Below are positions 11,872 to 24,976 of a stretch of 64,000 bases of DNA, piece by piece. The translations under genes were made by a program, and so were the position numbers. The stretch's first letter is position 1, and every line of letters begins with the position of its first letter. The notes below the pieces were generated by a model. The model did no database searches. It worked only from the letters and a program-made list of their open reading frames with translations, and was not told where the DNA came from. Source of the DNA: Calvatia gigantea (Eukaryota > Basidiomycota > Agaricomycetes > Agaricales > Lycoperdaceae); assembly GCA_025093985.1 (NCBI GenBank), contig JACAAK010000001.1, positions 2,046,001 through 2,110,000 of the forward strand, written 5' to 3'.

Positions 11872-12846
11872 CACGCTTGGACTCTTTCTTCGTGACTTTT
11901 GCGGACTCATCGGACTTTGCCTTTACATACGTACACTTGGCTAACTGGTCATCACATGGAGGTATTCTCCAACATTTTCTGTTAATCTTCTCTTTTTGTT
12001 GACGCTTTCACGACTTGTTCATGACCGGACTTCCCTTTTCTTACTCGCTTGCCGAGGACTTTTGGACACACTGACCCTTCTCAATTGCGGACTTGGACTC
12101 TCAGAGATGTTAATAGTAAACACATAATTTGTCGCATGTATCTGTAGATCTCCTCGTGGACGCTTTACTTCTCGGTGTATCATTTTGCTATACGTTACCT
12201 GGTGGCCGCCAGTTGTAGTTTCGTTCGTCGCCATTCAGGATCACTTTGCTTTACTTATATCTTGTATATTTTGTTTTTTTCTCTCATATCTACTGGATAG
12301 TTTTGTGGTTCTGGATAATCATAGTGTCAGTTGTTACTCATGGACTGCACCGTTTGCTTACCCTCGTTTACTGTAGGACGGTCGATTCCGTTCACTTTTT
12401 CTTTGTACCGGCTGCTTTTGTTCCAAGTTGCTGCTTTTAATGGGTATGTAGTACCCTAAAAATGATATCTTGTTACAGTGTCATACTTTTGTCTCTATTT
12501 CGATTTTGGTGTGCATTCAGTGCGTTTAATTATGAGTGGGCGACTTGTTTAGTTGCCGTGACGTCATGCAGCATGGCATCAGTGCTTCGCGTGACGACGA
12601 GATGCAACTACAACACATTCTCGGGATGCTCTCATCAGTTTTCAACAACACCTATCTTCCCTTCCACACACACACTCTTACTGGTGGCCCTCCCTCTGAA
12701 AAGCCCAGTATTTCCCTTCGTCAGCGGTCCTGCGTGTGTAATACTTTCTCGCGTGTTCGACTATCTTTTCTGGCACCACCAGGGTGTTTGGTGGTGGGAT
12801 AGTCTAAAATCCGTCAACGGGCCTTGGGTACTCTGTGCGCCTAATC
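11872..12846. other. Intergenic region, 1 kb
   Basis: No supported gene. It is T-rich and should contain the 3' end of the regulator transcript and the promoter and leader of the following membrane-protein gene. Short frames here show no domain. Confidence 0.6.
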
Positions 12847-15800
12847 ATGACTTCTCAACACCGCCGCAACTCTGGCTCCACCACCCCTATTAACACTATT
12901 ACTGGTTACTCAGATGGGCAGGCTGAACAGGATCCACACTCCAGATACTCGGCGTCAGACGATCATACTGGGATTATATATGGATCTCCTGATGCTCTCC
13001 CAGAGGGTCCTTTATACCCTTCCTTAGGGTCTACTACAGGGGTCTTCGCGGGGAGGGATAGCACACCGAGGCAGCTGTGGAGAGAACCAAACCCTACCCA
13101 TCGTATTTCTCCACCTCCTCAGCCAGGCCCTAGGCCAACACTAGGGAACCGTAGTATCTCTTCCCCACTTGTTTCAGCCACAGGGAGGCGCGGTAGTTCC
13201 TTCACGACACGCATGTCCAGCGGTTTGAGGCATCTAACACAACAAAATACCCACCGTCAAACTCCCACCCACGAGTGGACGCTTTTTGGGCAAATGATGG
13301 AGAATGAAGGCCAATTACCGTCTTCCAGTCCTTCAAAGGATTCACATGCTACGTCTACATCAGGGAGTTCCCTGCGAGGGTGGACGACTACGGGTAGCGC
13401 CTTGAATACGAGGAGTGGGGTGCTGCAGAGTCCGTTGGAAGCAGCGGAGGATGTATTTGGGGAACTGCACCGCGACGGAGCCTCGTCTTCGGAGACCCAG
13501 AGTCAAGAAGCGCTTGGGACCCATGATTATGATTCGGCCTACGATAGTGATACCCCTTCGTCAAGTCAAGCAACCGTAGGACCACCTACGACGGGTGCTG
13601 GAGGCAGTGCTAGCCGTAGCTGGTTTTCGTTGCGGAGACTTCCAACCCTGTCACTTCTGCACCGTAATGTCCTCAAGTGTGCCATCGCATATTTTATTGC
13701 ATCTATGTTCACATTTTCGCCCTCACTCTCGAATTTCATTGGGGACTTGACATCTAACGGTCCAGGATCAAAGGGACCATCGCCAAGTGCCCATATGGTT
13801 GCAACCATGTAAGTGTTCGTGGTGTTACACGGCTCTGATTATGTGTAATGACGCATTTACTTCTAGTGCAGTTTATTTCAACCCTGCGAAAACTGCTGGC
13901 GCTATGATTGAAGCAGACCTCTACTGTCTAATGGGATTGGTATATTCCGCTTTTGTCTGTGCGACGTCAATGTCGATGTTCTGGTGGCTCGAATTGCAAC
14001 CCGGCTGGGAATGGCTAGGGGATGTAGTCGCTATAATATGGATTGGTTTCAGCATGAGCCTGGTTGGTTGGATGAAAGTTTGGATGGTAAGTCGGTTTGA
14101 ACGTCATCCTAGGTCTTGCAGCTGACCGTTATCAGAACAGTCCATCTTTCAATACGGCTTGCAGCATGACTACGATTCTCATCTTCGTTGTGTGAGCAGT
14201 GATTGTATCAGCGAGGTTGGGAATCTTTGAACCAATCGCTTACAGGATTGTCAAAGAAGGTGGACTTGAGACCTTAATGGGCGTTTCTACCATCGTCGTT
14301 TGCGGATCCCTGATTTCGAACTTCGTGTGTTATTTGATTTGGCCTCAAACTGCCACGCACAACCTCCAAAATAACATGGCCAAGACCCTGGGCTCCTTCT
14401 CAACTTTGCTCTCAATGCTTACCAACGGGTTTTTACTAGAGAATGAAAACTTCATCCAGAAGACTGGAGTGGAAAAGATCCAGAAAGCTGTCGAGGATCA
14501 CCAAAGTAGTTTCACGAGCCTCAAAAAGAACCTCGCAGAGGCGAAGAAAGAGTGGTTGGACAATGGGGAGAGCGCGAGTCGTAGCGTGCTTGGTATGGCA
14601 CCCTTGGGCAAGAGCGGGAGGAAACGAGCATACCAAGATGCCGTTGACTCGTTCAATCGACTGGCGCAACATCTCAACGGTCTCAGGAGCTCAACGAGGT
14701 TACAATACGACTTGACAAAGGCTGGAGTTCACAGGGGGTATAGGGGAAAGGGTATACAAATTAATGACCAGGGTATTCCAGAGGACGAGAGTCTGATGAT
14801 CAAAGCGGCAGCGGAAATGTTTGGAGCCCTTGTAGATGAAGTTGGTTCCCCTTTGAAAGCACTCACTGTGAGCACCCTTATCCCCCCAGTGCCCGGGTTG
14901 CTCATCGCCATTAGAAAGCCTGTACTATCACCCTGAACCAGCTGCGGGAGGCATTCCTGAAGTCCCGCACTGAGAGGCAGGACAGGGATTCTACCCAGCC
15001 TCCAGAGTTTGTTGACCTTATTGATGGAATTGAAAAAGCCCTAGTCAGGTTTGAAAGCACCTCCAATCATGCACTCTTGAGACTATACAAGAGGAGTGAC
15101 TTGTCCCAGTCACTATCGGAATCGCTTGCCAGTCTCGATCAGCATTCCAGTTACGCTCCGGAGACGGAGGGAAGAAACAGGCTTTTGACCTCAAATGAAC
15201 ACGAACACGTTTTGTTGGTCTATTTGTGAGTTTTACCTCGTTTTTATGCTGGAGCGGGGTTAATCGATTGCTTCAAAAGTTTCATCTTCACTGTTCAAGA
15301 GTTTTCCAGAGAATTGGTGGCACTAGTGGATGCGATTGACAGGATATATGGATGTGAGCAACGACGACTATACCGAAGAACGTGGATTTTCCGCGCCATC
15401 AGTAACCTATTCAAGAGCCCCTACCGGTGTTACAAGGAGTGGAGGAACGGCACAAATGGGGATTGGGCCCAGCGGCGGTCGGGCCTCAGACGGCGTTTAT
15501 GTGAGTATCAGTTCCTGGCCAGAACCCATGTCTACTGACGCTGTTGTCTTTAGCTGCATACCTCATACCCGAGCGTCGCGTGGCGCATCCGGGCTTCCCA
15601 AAAATTGAACCCCACGCACCCAACACGGTCCAGACACCTTCTCTTAAGGACCTGTCCTTTATTGGTAGAGTCAAACAGCGATTGTGGACCATTGGCGCAA
15701 GAATGAAAGACAGAGATATTAAGTTCGCGTTGAAGGCTGGAATGGCGACAGCAATACTTGCCGCTCCTGCATTTTTCGATGCTACCCGACCATTCTTCGT

Positions 15801-17441
15801 CCAAAATTGGGGAGATTGGGCTTTGATCTCCGTAAACTTTTTTTAATATTCAGTGCATCCGTTGGAACTAATCGCTTTCCCCCAGTTCTTTGTCGTGATA
15901 TCACCCACAATCGGAGCTGTGAGTATCAGAATGTCCTCAAAGCCATTCGTGTTTTTGACTTGCCTCTCCAGACGAACTATCTTAGTCTTCAGCGCGTGCT
16001 CGGAACACTGTATGTCATACCAACTCTAGTATCAAAGACACTTCTAATTATGCCGTGATAGCTTTGGAGCTGCGGTCGCGGCAGCTATATACTCCGCGTT
16101 TCCAGATAATGCTGTTGTTCTCCCTATTTTTGGATTCTTCTTCTGCCTCCCTTGTTTCTATGTTGCTGTCTCACGACCTCAATACCTCTCCGCTTCTCGC
16201 TTTGTTCTCCTTACCTACAACTTGACCTGTCTGTACAGGTGAGTATGCTAGCGCTATCTGCTACTTCCAAAGGCTTATACATTGTAGTTACAACGTACGT
16301 GAGAAAGACGTATCCGTGCATGAAATTGCGTTGCAACGCGCTTTGGCTGTGACAGCCGGAGTTCTTTGGGCTGCGCTTGTTTCGAGATTCTGGTGGCCAT
16401 CCGAGGCGAGAAGGGAGCTCAGTAAGGGTCTGGGAGAGTGAGTGCTTGCATGGCACATACAAATCTGATTGATCCTAATTCCTGCTGACTTAAATTGCCA
16501 GCTTCTGCCAGAACATTGGGTGGCTGTACACCCGTTTGGTAGCGTCAAATTCATATTCGCCAGACCATCGGCCTCAGAGAGAGCCAAATGAAGAAACGGG
16601 TTCCCTGCTGGTTCGTGACCACGACATGAAGATGAATGATTCTATCCAGGAATTCATGGCTATGTGCGCTCTCAGGGCTTCCCGTGTGGTATTCATATCT
16701 TGACGACTTATAATAAACAGGGAATTGCACCTTCAAATCAAACTTATTGAGCTTCAAGGCCTACTTGCACAAGCACAACATGAGCCACGATTCAAGGGCC
16801 CCTTCCCCGTTCCACTATACAGAAATATACTGACGAGTTTACAAACAATATTGGACAAGCTCCATAGCATGCGATGTGTTACGACGAAGGAGGAATGGTG
16901 AGTTTTTACTCGCTACGCTCACTTTTTTTCTCATGAATATGCATAGGCACACAGTATGTCACTCAAATTGAGCTGATACATCTTAATCTCATCTAGATTT
17001 ATAGAGTGTTCGACGTGACTTCATCATTCCCGTCAATAAGGAACGTCGAGAGATGGTTGGTAACATCATCTTGGGTTTTACGCTCTTGGCCTCGGCGTTT
17101 CGTCTTAAAGCCCCCCTTCCCCCATACCTTCCGCCAGCAGAAAAGGCCCGGCAACGCCTGGTGAGTGTGGCTTCTCGGGATCAACTTCATTCTGACGACC
17201 TTTCCTTCAGGTCGATGCAATCCGTAAACTTGACGTTGTCAGGAATCGGGAAGCTAAGGGTTCAAGGCAACTTTTATTCTTCGCTTATGCGATGGCTATG
17301 CAAGGCGTCACCCAGGAGCTCGAAACTCTTGGAAAGGTCTGCCAAGACGCATTTGGTGTAATTGGACAGACCCCTGAGGAGTTTGAGACGTTATTCCTCA
17401 CTTCAGAGAACGCCCAGAACAGAATTACTCGCGCTGCTTGA
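12847..17441 (+). CDS. BRE4/aromatic acid exporter (ArAE) family-like membrane protein
   Basis: A large multi-pass membrane protein resembling yeast Bre4 (brefeldin A sensitivity) and the fungal ArAE/fusaric-acid-resistance group. These proteins are thought to export organic acids or affect membrane traffic. The first 260 or so residues are Ser/Thr/Pro-rich and probably cytosolic. Then come LHRNVLKCAIAYFIASMFTF, YFNPAKTAGAMIEADLYCLM and several hydrophobic segments, followed by a long helical part (EKIQKAVEDHQSSFTSLKKN). A second membrane block begins around 15720 with DIKFALKAGMATAILAAPAF, the usual two-block layout. The protein ends with ENAQNRITRAA at TGA 17439-17441. The ATG at 12847 opens the continuous first exon. 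At least ten introns are needed. The substrate is unknown. Confidence 0.78.
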
Positions 17442-17710
17442 TCATTGAAAGGCTTTATCCTACATCATATCTGCTCCGCAATGTTGTAGTGCTACTATTG
17501 CATACTCCTGTACCAAGTTGTATAATCCTTTGAAGCGTAGCCATTTGTGATCATCCACACACACCCTGACGAGTTCCAATTTCCAGGTTCCTCAAGCTCG
17601 TCACGTGAAACGTAAACGTTCTGATGAGTACCTACACCTGAAAGCTAAAAGTAGTTATACACTTCAGTTATTGTTGTCCACTATTTCCCTCATTCCTCAA
17701 GCCCTTCAGC

Positions 17711-19953
17711 ATGAATCGCAACGTTGTAGAACAAGAGCGGGAGATCGGAGGTGCGAAGCTCCACGTTTGCGCTGCAGTGCTGTTCACACAGGATAACAGA
17801 TATGCTCTGGAGGGCAAAAAATTCATCGGATCGCCGTAGCAGTGTTGTACGATATTTCCTCCTAACATTTCCGTCAATATCGTTCATAGCCTTCAGAGAC
17901 ACGAAACTCTCAAACGTCTGATTGATCTCGCGCACTGCGAGTACACGTCCCTCAAGGTTCTATCAGCAGGGAACATCCGTTTGTTTCTCACTGATTTCCC
18001 CGACCTGGAAGAAGCAGCAATAGACGCCATTTATGACCTCTGTGAAGACTCATCTCAAAAGGCGCGCTTCCACAATTTTGGCAGCATTCGTGCGTATAAT
18101 AACTGATAGACCCTAATAGGTTCGCATCGAGGGATACCGCGCTATCACGCAAGTTTCTAAGGTGCAGAGCAAATGGATAAAGAGGAATGCCGACGTCCTG
18201 GTACAATTGTTACAAAGTGGTGAGTCGAGGACCTACGCATCCTGGTGATTTCAAAACCAGATGACTGAGTATGCACTGTGCAGAAGAAGTCGACGAAGCC
18301 GTAGAAGTGAAGAAAGCTTTGGCGGAACACCTGGAAATGGATCCCAAGATCACCCTCGGTGTACTCTGCGATCAGATTGTTCCGTGGGATGTCGCCGCAG
18401 ATGAAGAGGAAATATCCATCAGAAAGCGCCTAAGGTCCCTGGTTCTTGCTTTTATGGCCAAGGAAGCCAAAAGTGCGATATGCGAACGCTATGCCATTCC
18501 AGAAGAGAGCGGGGAGCCTGTACTATACGAGGGACTGTTCGCGGTGCGTCTTATCTTGACGATATCTACTGTTTTCACCGCTTATGATACCTTCCGTGGT
18601 AGGCGATACCAGGATTAGAAGCGGACGACTTGCAACTCATAATCAAGGATTTGATTTATGCCCTTCCTGCATTCAAGTCTAGACGGCTTAACGAGCGGGG
18701 TTCGGAACTCCTACAATTGCTTTTAACAGAGAAAGTCACTCCAGCGCTTAAAGCGGATTTGCAGAGTAGTCCTGGAGCCCCTACTCTTAGGGCAACTCGA
18801 CCGCTACTGGAAATGTGCGAGCACATCGCTTGCGTACTGCATGTAGCCCCTGCTGTTGACCTGGTGCAGTTCTATTGCAGTTCATTGATCGGGAAAATCA
18901 CATTACAGAAATTTCAAATGGTCGAACAGCAATGGATTGTTTGCAGATTGGCCCGAGGTCTTGACGTAGCTGCAAAGCAAGAGGACTCCCGGCTTCTATC
19001 ATTTCGACGGACGATTGTGGATGCATGTCCATATCTTCTCGAGGAATGTAGTCTACTTCCCGCACTTGCCATGAAGGCTTATGAAAATTCCAGGTGTTTA
19101 ACAAGCCGTCAATATCAGAAAATGAGGTTGAAACAACTTACGGCGTTTTCCTTCAAGCCTGTTTGGAGGTGTGCCCTCATCATTGAGTGCTCGTTTTTTC
19201 TCATAACCCTTTATCAGCGTACGAGGCAATCCTCGTGGACACTTCCCTCTCACCTGTTCAGGGTTTTGCAAGACTTTCAAAAACGGCCGGAAGTTAAGCA
19301 AAACAAGGAATATGAGAAGATCATTAGGGTTCGCACTGGACGCCTTTTCTCCTTGACTAACCCTGTCCAACACGGTCTTGCCCTGCTTTTTCTAGTCTCT
19401 AGCACCATCAAATCAAACACCAGGGTCAAGCCCGCCCCAATTTGACACAACACTTTCAGCTCTCCGATTACAAACACCTTCCACCTTTCCGTTGCGAGCC
19501 CCTATGTTAAAAGCTACCAGTGCATCCCCTAATCCCGCAAAACCCGTGCATAACAAACCTGTCTCCACCGTTCAACAACCGACTGGGGTAAAGCGAGACA
19601 TCGATCCTGATACTTCTGCACGACCAGTGAAAAGGACAAAGGTCAAGGAGGACTCTAGTACCGCCAAAGTGCCTAGCCTGTTGAGTCGCCTAGGGAACTC
19701 CCTCAACCACCAATCCTCCCGGTCAGATCTGTCGTCACGGTCCGCTTCACCAACACCTGGGGATGACTCTTTATCTCAACCTGGTCATGGGATCTCTATC
19801 AAGGGTGCCGCTGCAAAACAAGCTAAACAAAACTCAAGCTCAAGCTCCCGGGTAGTCGCATCCTCACTGTTGGAGCGCCTACGAGATCCTTATACAGGAG
19901 GAACTGGCATCGAACGATCCCAACATGACGTGGGAAAGAGGAGGAATATATAA
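17711..19953 (+). CDS. API5: API5-like apoptosis inhibitor (HEAT-repeat) homologue
   Basis: API5 proteins are nuclear helical-repeat scaffolds. Their role in fungi is poorly known. The proposed start MNRNVVEQEREI at 17711 fits basidiomycete relatives, but the next two small exons are not resolved. Clear repeat segments follow: HETLKRLIDLAHCEYTSLKV, LTDFPDLEEAAIDAIYDLCE, VRIEGYRAITQVSKVQSKWI, EEVDEAVEVKKALAEHLEMD and ITLGVLCDQIVPWD. After the helical body a basic, disordered C-terminus has paired motifs PSLLSRL and GISIKGAA, then SSLLERLRDP, ending at the TAA 19951-19953. The exon junction near 18060 lacks a good GT donor (see findings). The gene starts 270 bp after the membrane-protein stop. 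Confidence 0.75.
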
Positions 19954-20507
19954 TGTGTCCGTAGTATGTATTTGCTTCCATATGGTTCCCGCTCTAAGAC
20001 GGTTCCGTCACTTTGATTCGGTTAACACCCGTTCTCTCCCCCTTCGGAATGCCCTGAAAACAGGGATTCTGGAGATAGACGTCCCAGCCTGGCTGGTGCC
20101 GAACCCGTGATGCTGGTAGCAATCCAGCCTATCTACTCGCTATTCAACTTGTATTCTAATGTTACTTTAGATAATGTGAGCAAGTTATCACAGTTGGATT
20201 GGCGATTAAAGCAACGACGTCCCGACAGCATCACTGATTTCCAATAATCCTAAGCCGAGACGATCTTCCCATGACCCAAGTGCGCTTAACGATAAACGAT
20301 CTCGGGTAGCGCCATCATCCGGACCTAAGTGTCATACACCCTACCTGCTAAAAATATGCATGCTGTACCTATCAATTACTCAAAGCACAACTGACGCGGA
20401 CGTGGGCAAGCTCGAATCTGAAAGGACATGGCCCTGGCGACTCGCCCATGTTTCATATAATAACGAGAAACACCCGCTATGGCGAACCCCATGTCCTACC
20501 CTCCATT
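19954..20507. other. Intergenic region, 0.55 kb
   Basis: No supported gene or element. It holds the presumed 3' end of the API5 transcript and the promoter of the DOMON-b561 gene. Confidence 0.5.
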
Positions 20508-22177
20508 ATGCGTTCTTTCATCATCCTATTCCTTACTTTGATCCCCTCCACCATAGCTAGAGCTCAGGTACGCGGGTCCTCCTATTGGCCCATATTCCCC
20601 TTCCCCAAACGGTCTTCTTGCAGGAGCTCCAGGAGCGACAAGCATGGAATGGCGATTCCAGGTGTGTGCAAGTACGTGTCCCGCTTGCTCGTGAAACGGC
20701 GTCCACCTAAAGCATCATTAGTTCATGTGCGTGGCCGCGAGCGTTAATGGGTCTTCAATCGACTGTATGCTTCGCCTATACGACCAAATGCCCGATATTT
20801 AAAGTTGTCTAATTTAATAGATGTTCTTTCGGGTACTGGGAGAACAGCTGTAGGATGGATGGGCATGTAAGTCACTATCGGTGTTGAGGACCTCTCTAAC
20901 CGACGATTATCAGTGGCTTCGGACGAGCAATGCCCAACACCCCAATGGTGATAATGTGGGCCAATTCGGACGGGTCCATCACACTATCGCAGCGCTCAGC
21001 TCCGGCATTTGTGATGCCAACTGTTGATGATAACCCCCCACGACGGGCGACTTTGCAACAAGCTTTGAGTTCGGTGAGTCCGTGCCAGTACTACCTCGGC
21101 AGTCCCCACGTTGACAGTTTCCAAGACTTCCTCTAGTGATGCCAAGTTTGCTTTTTCCATTCCAGTACGTGAGCATGCCGCCTTCTAGGCAATTTGTGAT
21201 TAAACGCTGGATGTGTGATAGGCCAACGGAGATAAGATTCAGAACGTTATCTTTGCCTTTGGTGTCATAAATCCTGATTCCGCAGCTGTTGACGCTGTTT
21301 TGGAGCGGCATTTGGAAGTTGGTACGGGCCAACTCGATCTTACAAGACAAAACACCCCAAGTTCCACACAGTCAAGCACTCCTCCCACCACGACTCCTCA
21401 GCCATCCGTCGAAGAATTGACATTACCACCATATCAAAGGCTGATCATTGCCCATGCCATTTTCTGTGTCGTCGGTTTTTTGCTATTCCTGCCGGTAGGT
21501 GCGCTAGTAGGACGATATCTCCGAACAGTCACCCCCGTGTGGTTCAAAGGTCACTGGATTATTCAGTTCGCCCTCGGTAGGAGAATCGTGATCTCATACA
21601 TTTGCCTACATTCTCATAGATCTTAGCTGGACCAACCATCGTTATTGGTGTCGCTCTAGGGGTCCACTCAGTCAATAAAGCCAGGTTGCAGCATCTAGAC
21701 GACATCCACAAGGTAGGGATAACAAACTCCATTCAACTCAACGCTGATGTTAATTTTGGGCTTACCCAGCGTCTCGGTGTTGTGCTTTTCGTTTTCTACA
21801 GTTGCGCAGTGTTTCCTCGGGGCCCTCGTCCATTTTGTGAAACCGAAAAATATCAGCTTTCGCCAACCTCAAAACTACGTCCACGCCGTTTTCGGTCTCC
21901 TCCTCGTCGCGCTTGCCCTCTATCAGGTTCGCATAGGGTATAAGGTTGAATGGCCTAGGGTTTCCAATCAGGGCCCGGTCCCAAACGGAGTGGATATCGT
22001 CTTTTGGCTCTGGGTTGCCGTGAGTGGTTGTCTCAAAAATTGACGATAGTCACCAAGTAAATGTCATAGTGCCTACCCGTCGCCTACGGTCTCGGATTGG
22101 CGTTCCTGAAGAAACAATACCAGCAGGAACGCAGGGCTCGCCGTCTAAGCACCAGGAGGTATGAGGACGATGATTAG
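20508..22177 (+). CDS. Secreted-entry DOMON domain fused to cytochrome b561 (membrane redox protein)
   Basis: The protein probably moves electrons across a membrane. The N-terminal DOMON domain would face outside, and the b561 core carries two b hemes. A signal peptide is visible (MRSFIILFLTLIPSTIARAQ). The DOMON part has MCVAASVNGSS, GRTAVGWMG and GFGRAMPNTPMVIMWANSDG, close to the cytochrome domain of cellobiose dehydrogenase including its conserved Met. After a Thr/Pro-rich linker come five hydrophobic helices. They carry the expected heme histidines in IIAHAIF, FKGHWII, LVHF and YVHAVFG. The protein ends RRYEDDD at TAG 22175-22177. Ferric reductase or ascorbate-type activity is known for relatives, but the actual electron donor cannot be inferred. 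At least seven introns are present. Confidence 0.85.
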
Positions 22178-23292
22178 AGTTGCTGCTTGGTTACTGGCCC
22201 ATGTATCTTTAATGCAACGGTCGGAGGGTTCAGCTTACCTTTTCATGACTTGGTTGTTCGGTTATTTCACGGCCTGGTGTTTTATCAATGCATTTCGGAC
22301 CTTTTGGGTGGACTATCCCGAGTATGTTGGAGCTTTGAAGTGAATGGCCATGATGTGGATCAAAATGGGCTGCACTTGTTTCTTAATCCATTCGATGCAC
22401 ATGATAGATAGTAGCAAAAAATCGATGCTCAACGGATCGGAAGCCCACCCCGGTGAAAGGCAAAAATTCCCTTGTACCTCAAAGAGTTTAGTGCATGGAA
22501 GATTTTAACATGTTTCGCTTACCCGAACCAGACAGGTGGTGTAGGGAAAAAGACGGCAGGCTACCACTACAAAGTGAGCTTGAGTGAGACGGGGAGTTTT
22601 TCCAACCAGGAGAAGAGTGTTACCGACGGCCACTCTCTGCATGCAATGTAATACTGCACAAAATGCGTGCATCTCGGGGCCGGAATAGGCACCTCGGAAT
22701 TTGTGGCGTCAGGTAGTATTGGGGGTAGTGGCGGCCAATCCTTTGCGACAGGGTTTAGGCATAGCAGACATACCTATCACTCGTTTCCCCGGAATACAAA
22801 AAGAGGTAGATTGTCATTCTGGGCCTCGGGCTGCTGGATGGAGCTTCTTGGCATGGTCCAGGGATGTGCCAGACAGTCGACGCCTTAATAGGACCCGGTA
22901 CTTTGAGGGTTGAAAACAGGTGGTCTGGGCCTAGAGGCCCAGGAAATCTCCCTAGTCAGGGCGGAACACAGGCGAGCTACCGGAAGCGTGATTGAACTAT
23001 CTCTGTGCTAAACAAAGATGTGACGGAAAGGGTCAAAGAGATAAGATATGGAATGGGCAGTCGCCGCTCGCGCTTCGCTCGGTGCACTAACGAGAGGTTG
23101 AAAGGTGTAGAGAAATTATTCGTTGCTGGCCGGGTATGATCCTGCTAACGTATCTACGGAAAGTTCTAAGCGTATCTCGTCGAAGGCGGAGATTGAGGCT
23201 CGGTCAGAAACATTTGGTGATCCCATTGGTGAGACAAAGTAGGCCATCATCATTTTGACTCATCTCGATATTTATCTGACAACGTATAAAAT
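22178..23292. other. Intergenic region, 1.1 kb
   Basis: No domain-bearing frame on either strand. I looked for tRNA-like arms and transposon ends and saw none. Confidence 0.55.
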
Positions 23293-24616
23293 ATGTCAGT
23301 TGATCTATTTGATGGAATGAAAAGGCCGGTTCTGATAATGGATGGCGGACTCGTTCGTGACGTCCCTACTCATGTATCTTATGTTCGTTTAAACTGATAA
23401 ACTGAAATACTTGACAGGGTACAACGCTCGAGACAACCTGCAAGATACAGGTAGCAAATACGCCGCTATGGTCGGCTGAAGCACTGTCGAAAGAGCCGGA
23501 AGCAATCGTTGCAGCACATCTTGCGTTCCTGCGAGCAGGAGCCCAGGTCATCGAAACGTCCACGTATGGTTGATCCGTCTGTTCCTGGTTGATCAGCTTC
23601 CGGAGTCAGTTTCTTTTAGGTACCAGTGTTCTTTGAACGCGTTTAAACGGGCAGGCTATGATAGCAGCACTGCACGGGAATTGATGCACCGGAGCGTTCT
23701 TCTTGCTCAGCGGGCCCGGGAGTCATTTTATGAAGAGGGACAGGTGAACAATGTATTACAGGCGGAGAAGGGGGTTCAAAATCAATCCGACTGCACCCCT
23801 CCCATCTGTCTTTGTCTTTTCCTCGGTCCATATGGTGCCTCTCTATCCCCAACTCAAGAATTCGGGGGGTTCTACCCACCCCCCTACGGACCTCAAGGAT
23901 TCTCCACTGATGGCGCGAATCTCAATTCGTTCGATGACGAAGGAGAAGAAGAAAGGGCCATAGAATTTTGACAACGTTTCACTTAGAGCGACTGTCATTG
24001 TTCGCCCATGATAGAGAAATCTGGTCATACATCGACATAATTGCCTTCGAAACAGTGCCTCTTGCGCGAGAAGCCATCGCTGTTAGACGAACAATGGCCC
24101 GGCTGCACAATGAGAACAGGGATATTGACTCGAAACAATGGTGGATGTCATTTGTGTTCCCTGAGGGCCAATGTCCGCAGATGGTGAATTCAAACGGAAT
24201 ACGGCTGATGGTCTCGGACCTCGTTTGGGCGGCCTTATCCCCATATCCGCTAGTCAAAGATCGGCTAGAAGGCAGAAAACTGCCGGCCCCGCACGGCCTG
24301 GGCATCAATTGCACCTCTCTGGAATTTCTGCCGCGTAATATTGGTGAAATGGAAGTCGCATGCCGAAGAAATTGTCAGCGGGTGCAGACCATATATCGTG
24401 TTGTACCCGAACGGAGGAGATGATTTCGACGCATCGTTGGGTGCTTGGAGGTCAAGCATGGATGCGGGAGAAAAAAATGCATGGGTTAATGAATTGGTGG
24501 GGCTTGTGAATGGGATATTAAATTCTCCTGACGTAAAATGGGCCGGTGTGATTGTTGGAGGTTGTTGTCGATGCCATGCGGAGCAGATTTATAGAGTTGG
24601 AAGAATGTTGAAGTGA
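23293..24616 (+). CDS. Homocysteine S-methyltransferase (Mht1/Sam4 type), possible frameshift
   Basis: The enzyme transfers a methyl group from S-methylmethionine or S-adenosylmethionine to homocysteine, giving methionine. The start MSVDLFDGMKRPVLIMDGGL is spliced to GTTLETTCK. Next come GAQVIETSTY, then QCSLNAFKRAGY, and LGPYGASLSPTQEFGGFYPP. Zinc-binding cysteines are present in GINCTS and in the C-terminal GGCCR. The protein ends with IYRVGRMLK. Between FDDEGEEERAIEF and TTFHLERLSLFAHD the frame shifts by one base at a run of four T (23966-23969). Either one T is missing, or a very short 37-nt intron (GTTCGA...CATAG) is removed. The gene may therefore be broken, miscalled, or spliced in an unusual way. 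Confidence 0.8.
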
Positions 24617-24976
24617 CCAGTGTTTGCGAGTAACTGTTAAGTGGGCTGTCTGCGCAAATATACAACGTTTGAAATTTGATGGAGGAGAGTATTTTGTGAG
24701 CGATATGGATCTATATTGGGAAACAAGCCAACGGCGATGAACCTGCTCAACCGCTCGCCCTGACGGTCCTTTGCCACTCCCTCATCTTCCCTCTTTTTTC
24801 TTTCTTTCTTGTTTCTTCACCACCACCACCACCTATACTTCCCAATAGCCACTCTAACCAGCTCGTACTCACGCCCCTTAACCTGCCTCAAGTTTGTACT
24901 GATACAGCCTTTCACAAAGTCTTTCGGAACCCGCTCTGACCATCCATACCACTTCCAAAAAGACAAATACCTAAGC
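24617..24976. other. Promoter and leader region of the checkpoint kinase gene
   Basis: A pyrimidine-rich stretch (24775-24840, including a (CAC)n run near 24818) precedes the ATG at 24977, a pattern common just upstream of fungal coding regions. No gene is seen. Confidence 0.45.

Noticed and set aside
12462..12893. Plus-strand open frame of 143 codons overlapping the start of the BRE4-like gene
   Set aside because: It overlaps the well-supported coding start at 12847 in another frame and is hydrophobic by base composition only.
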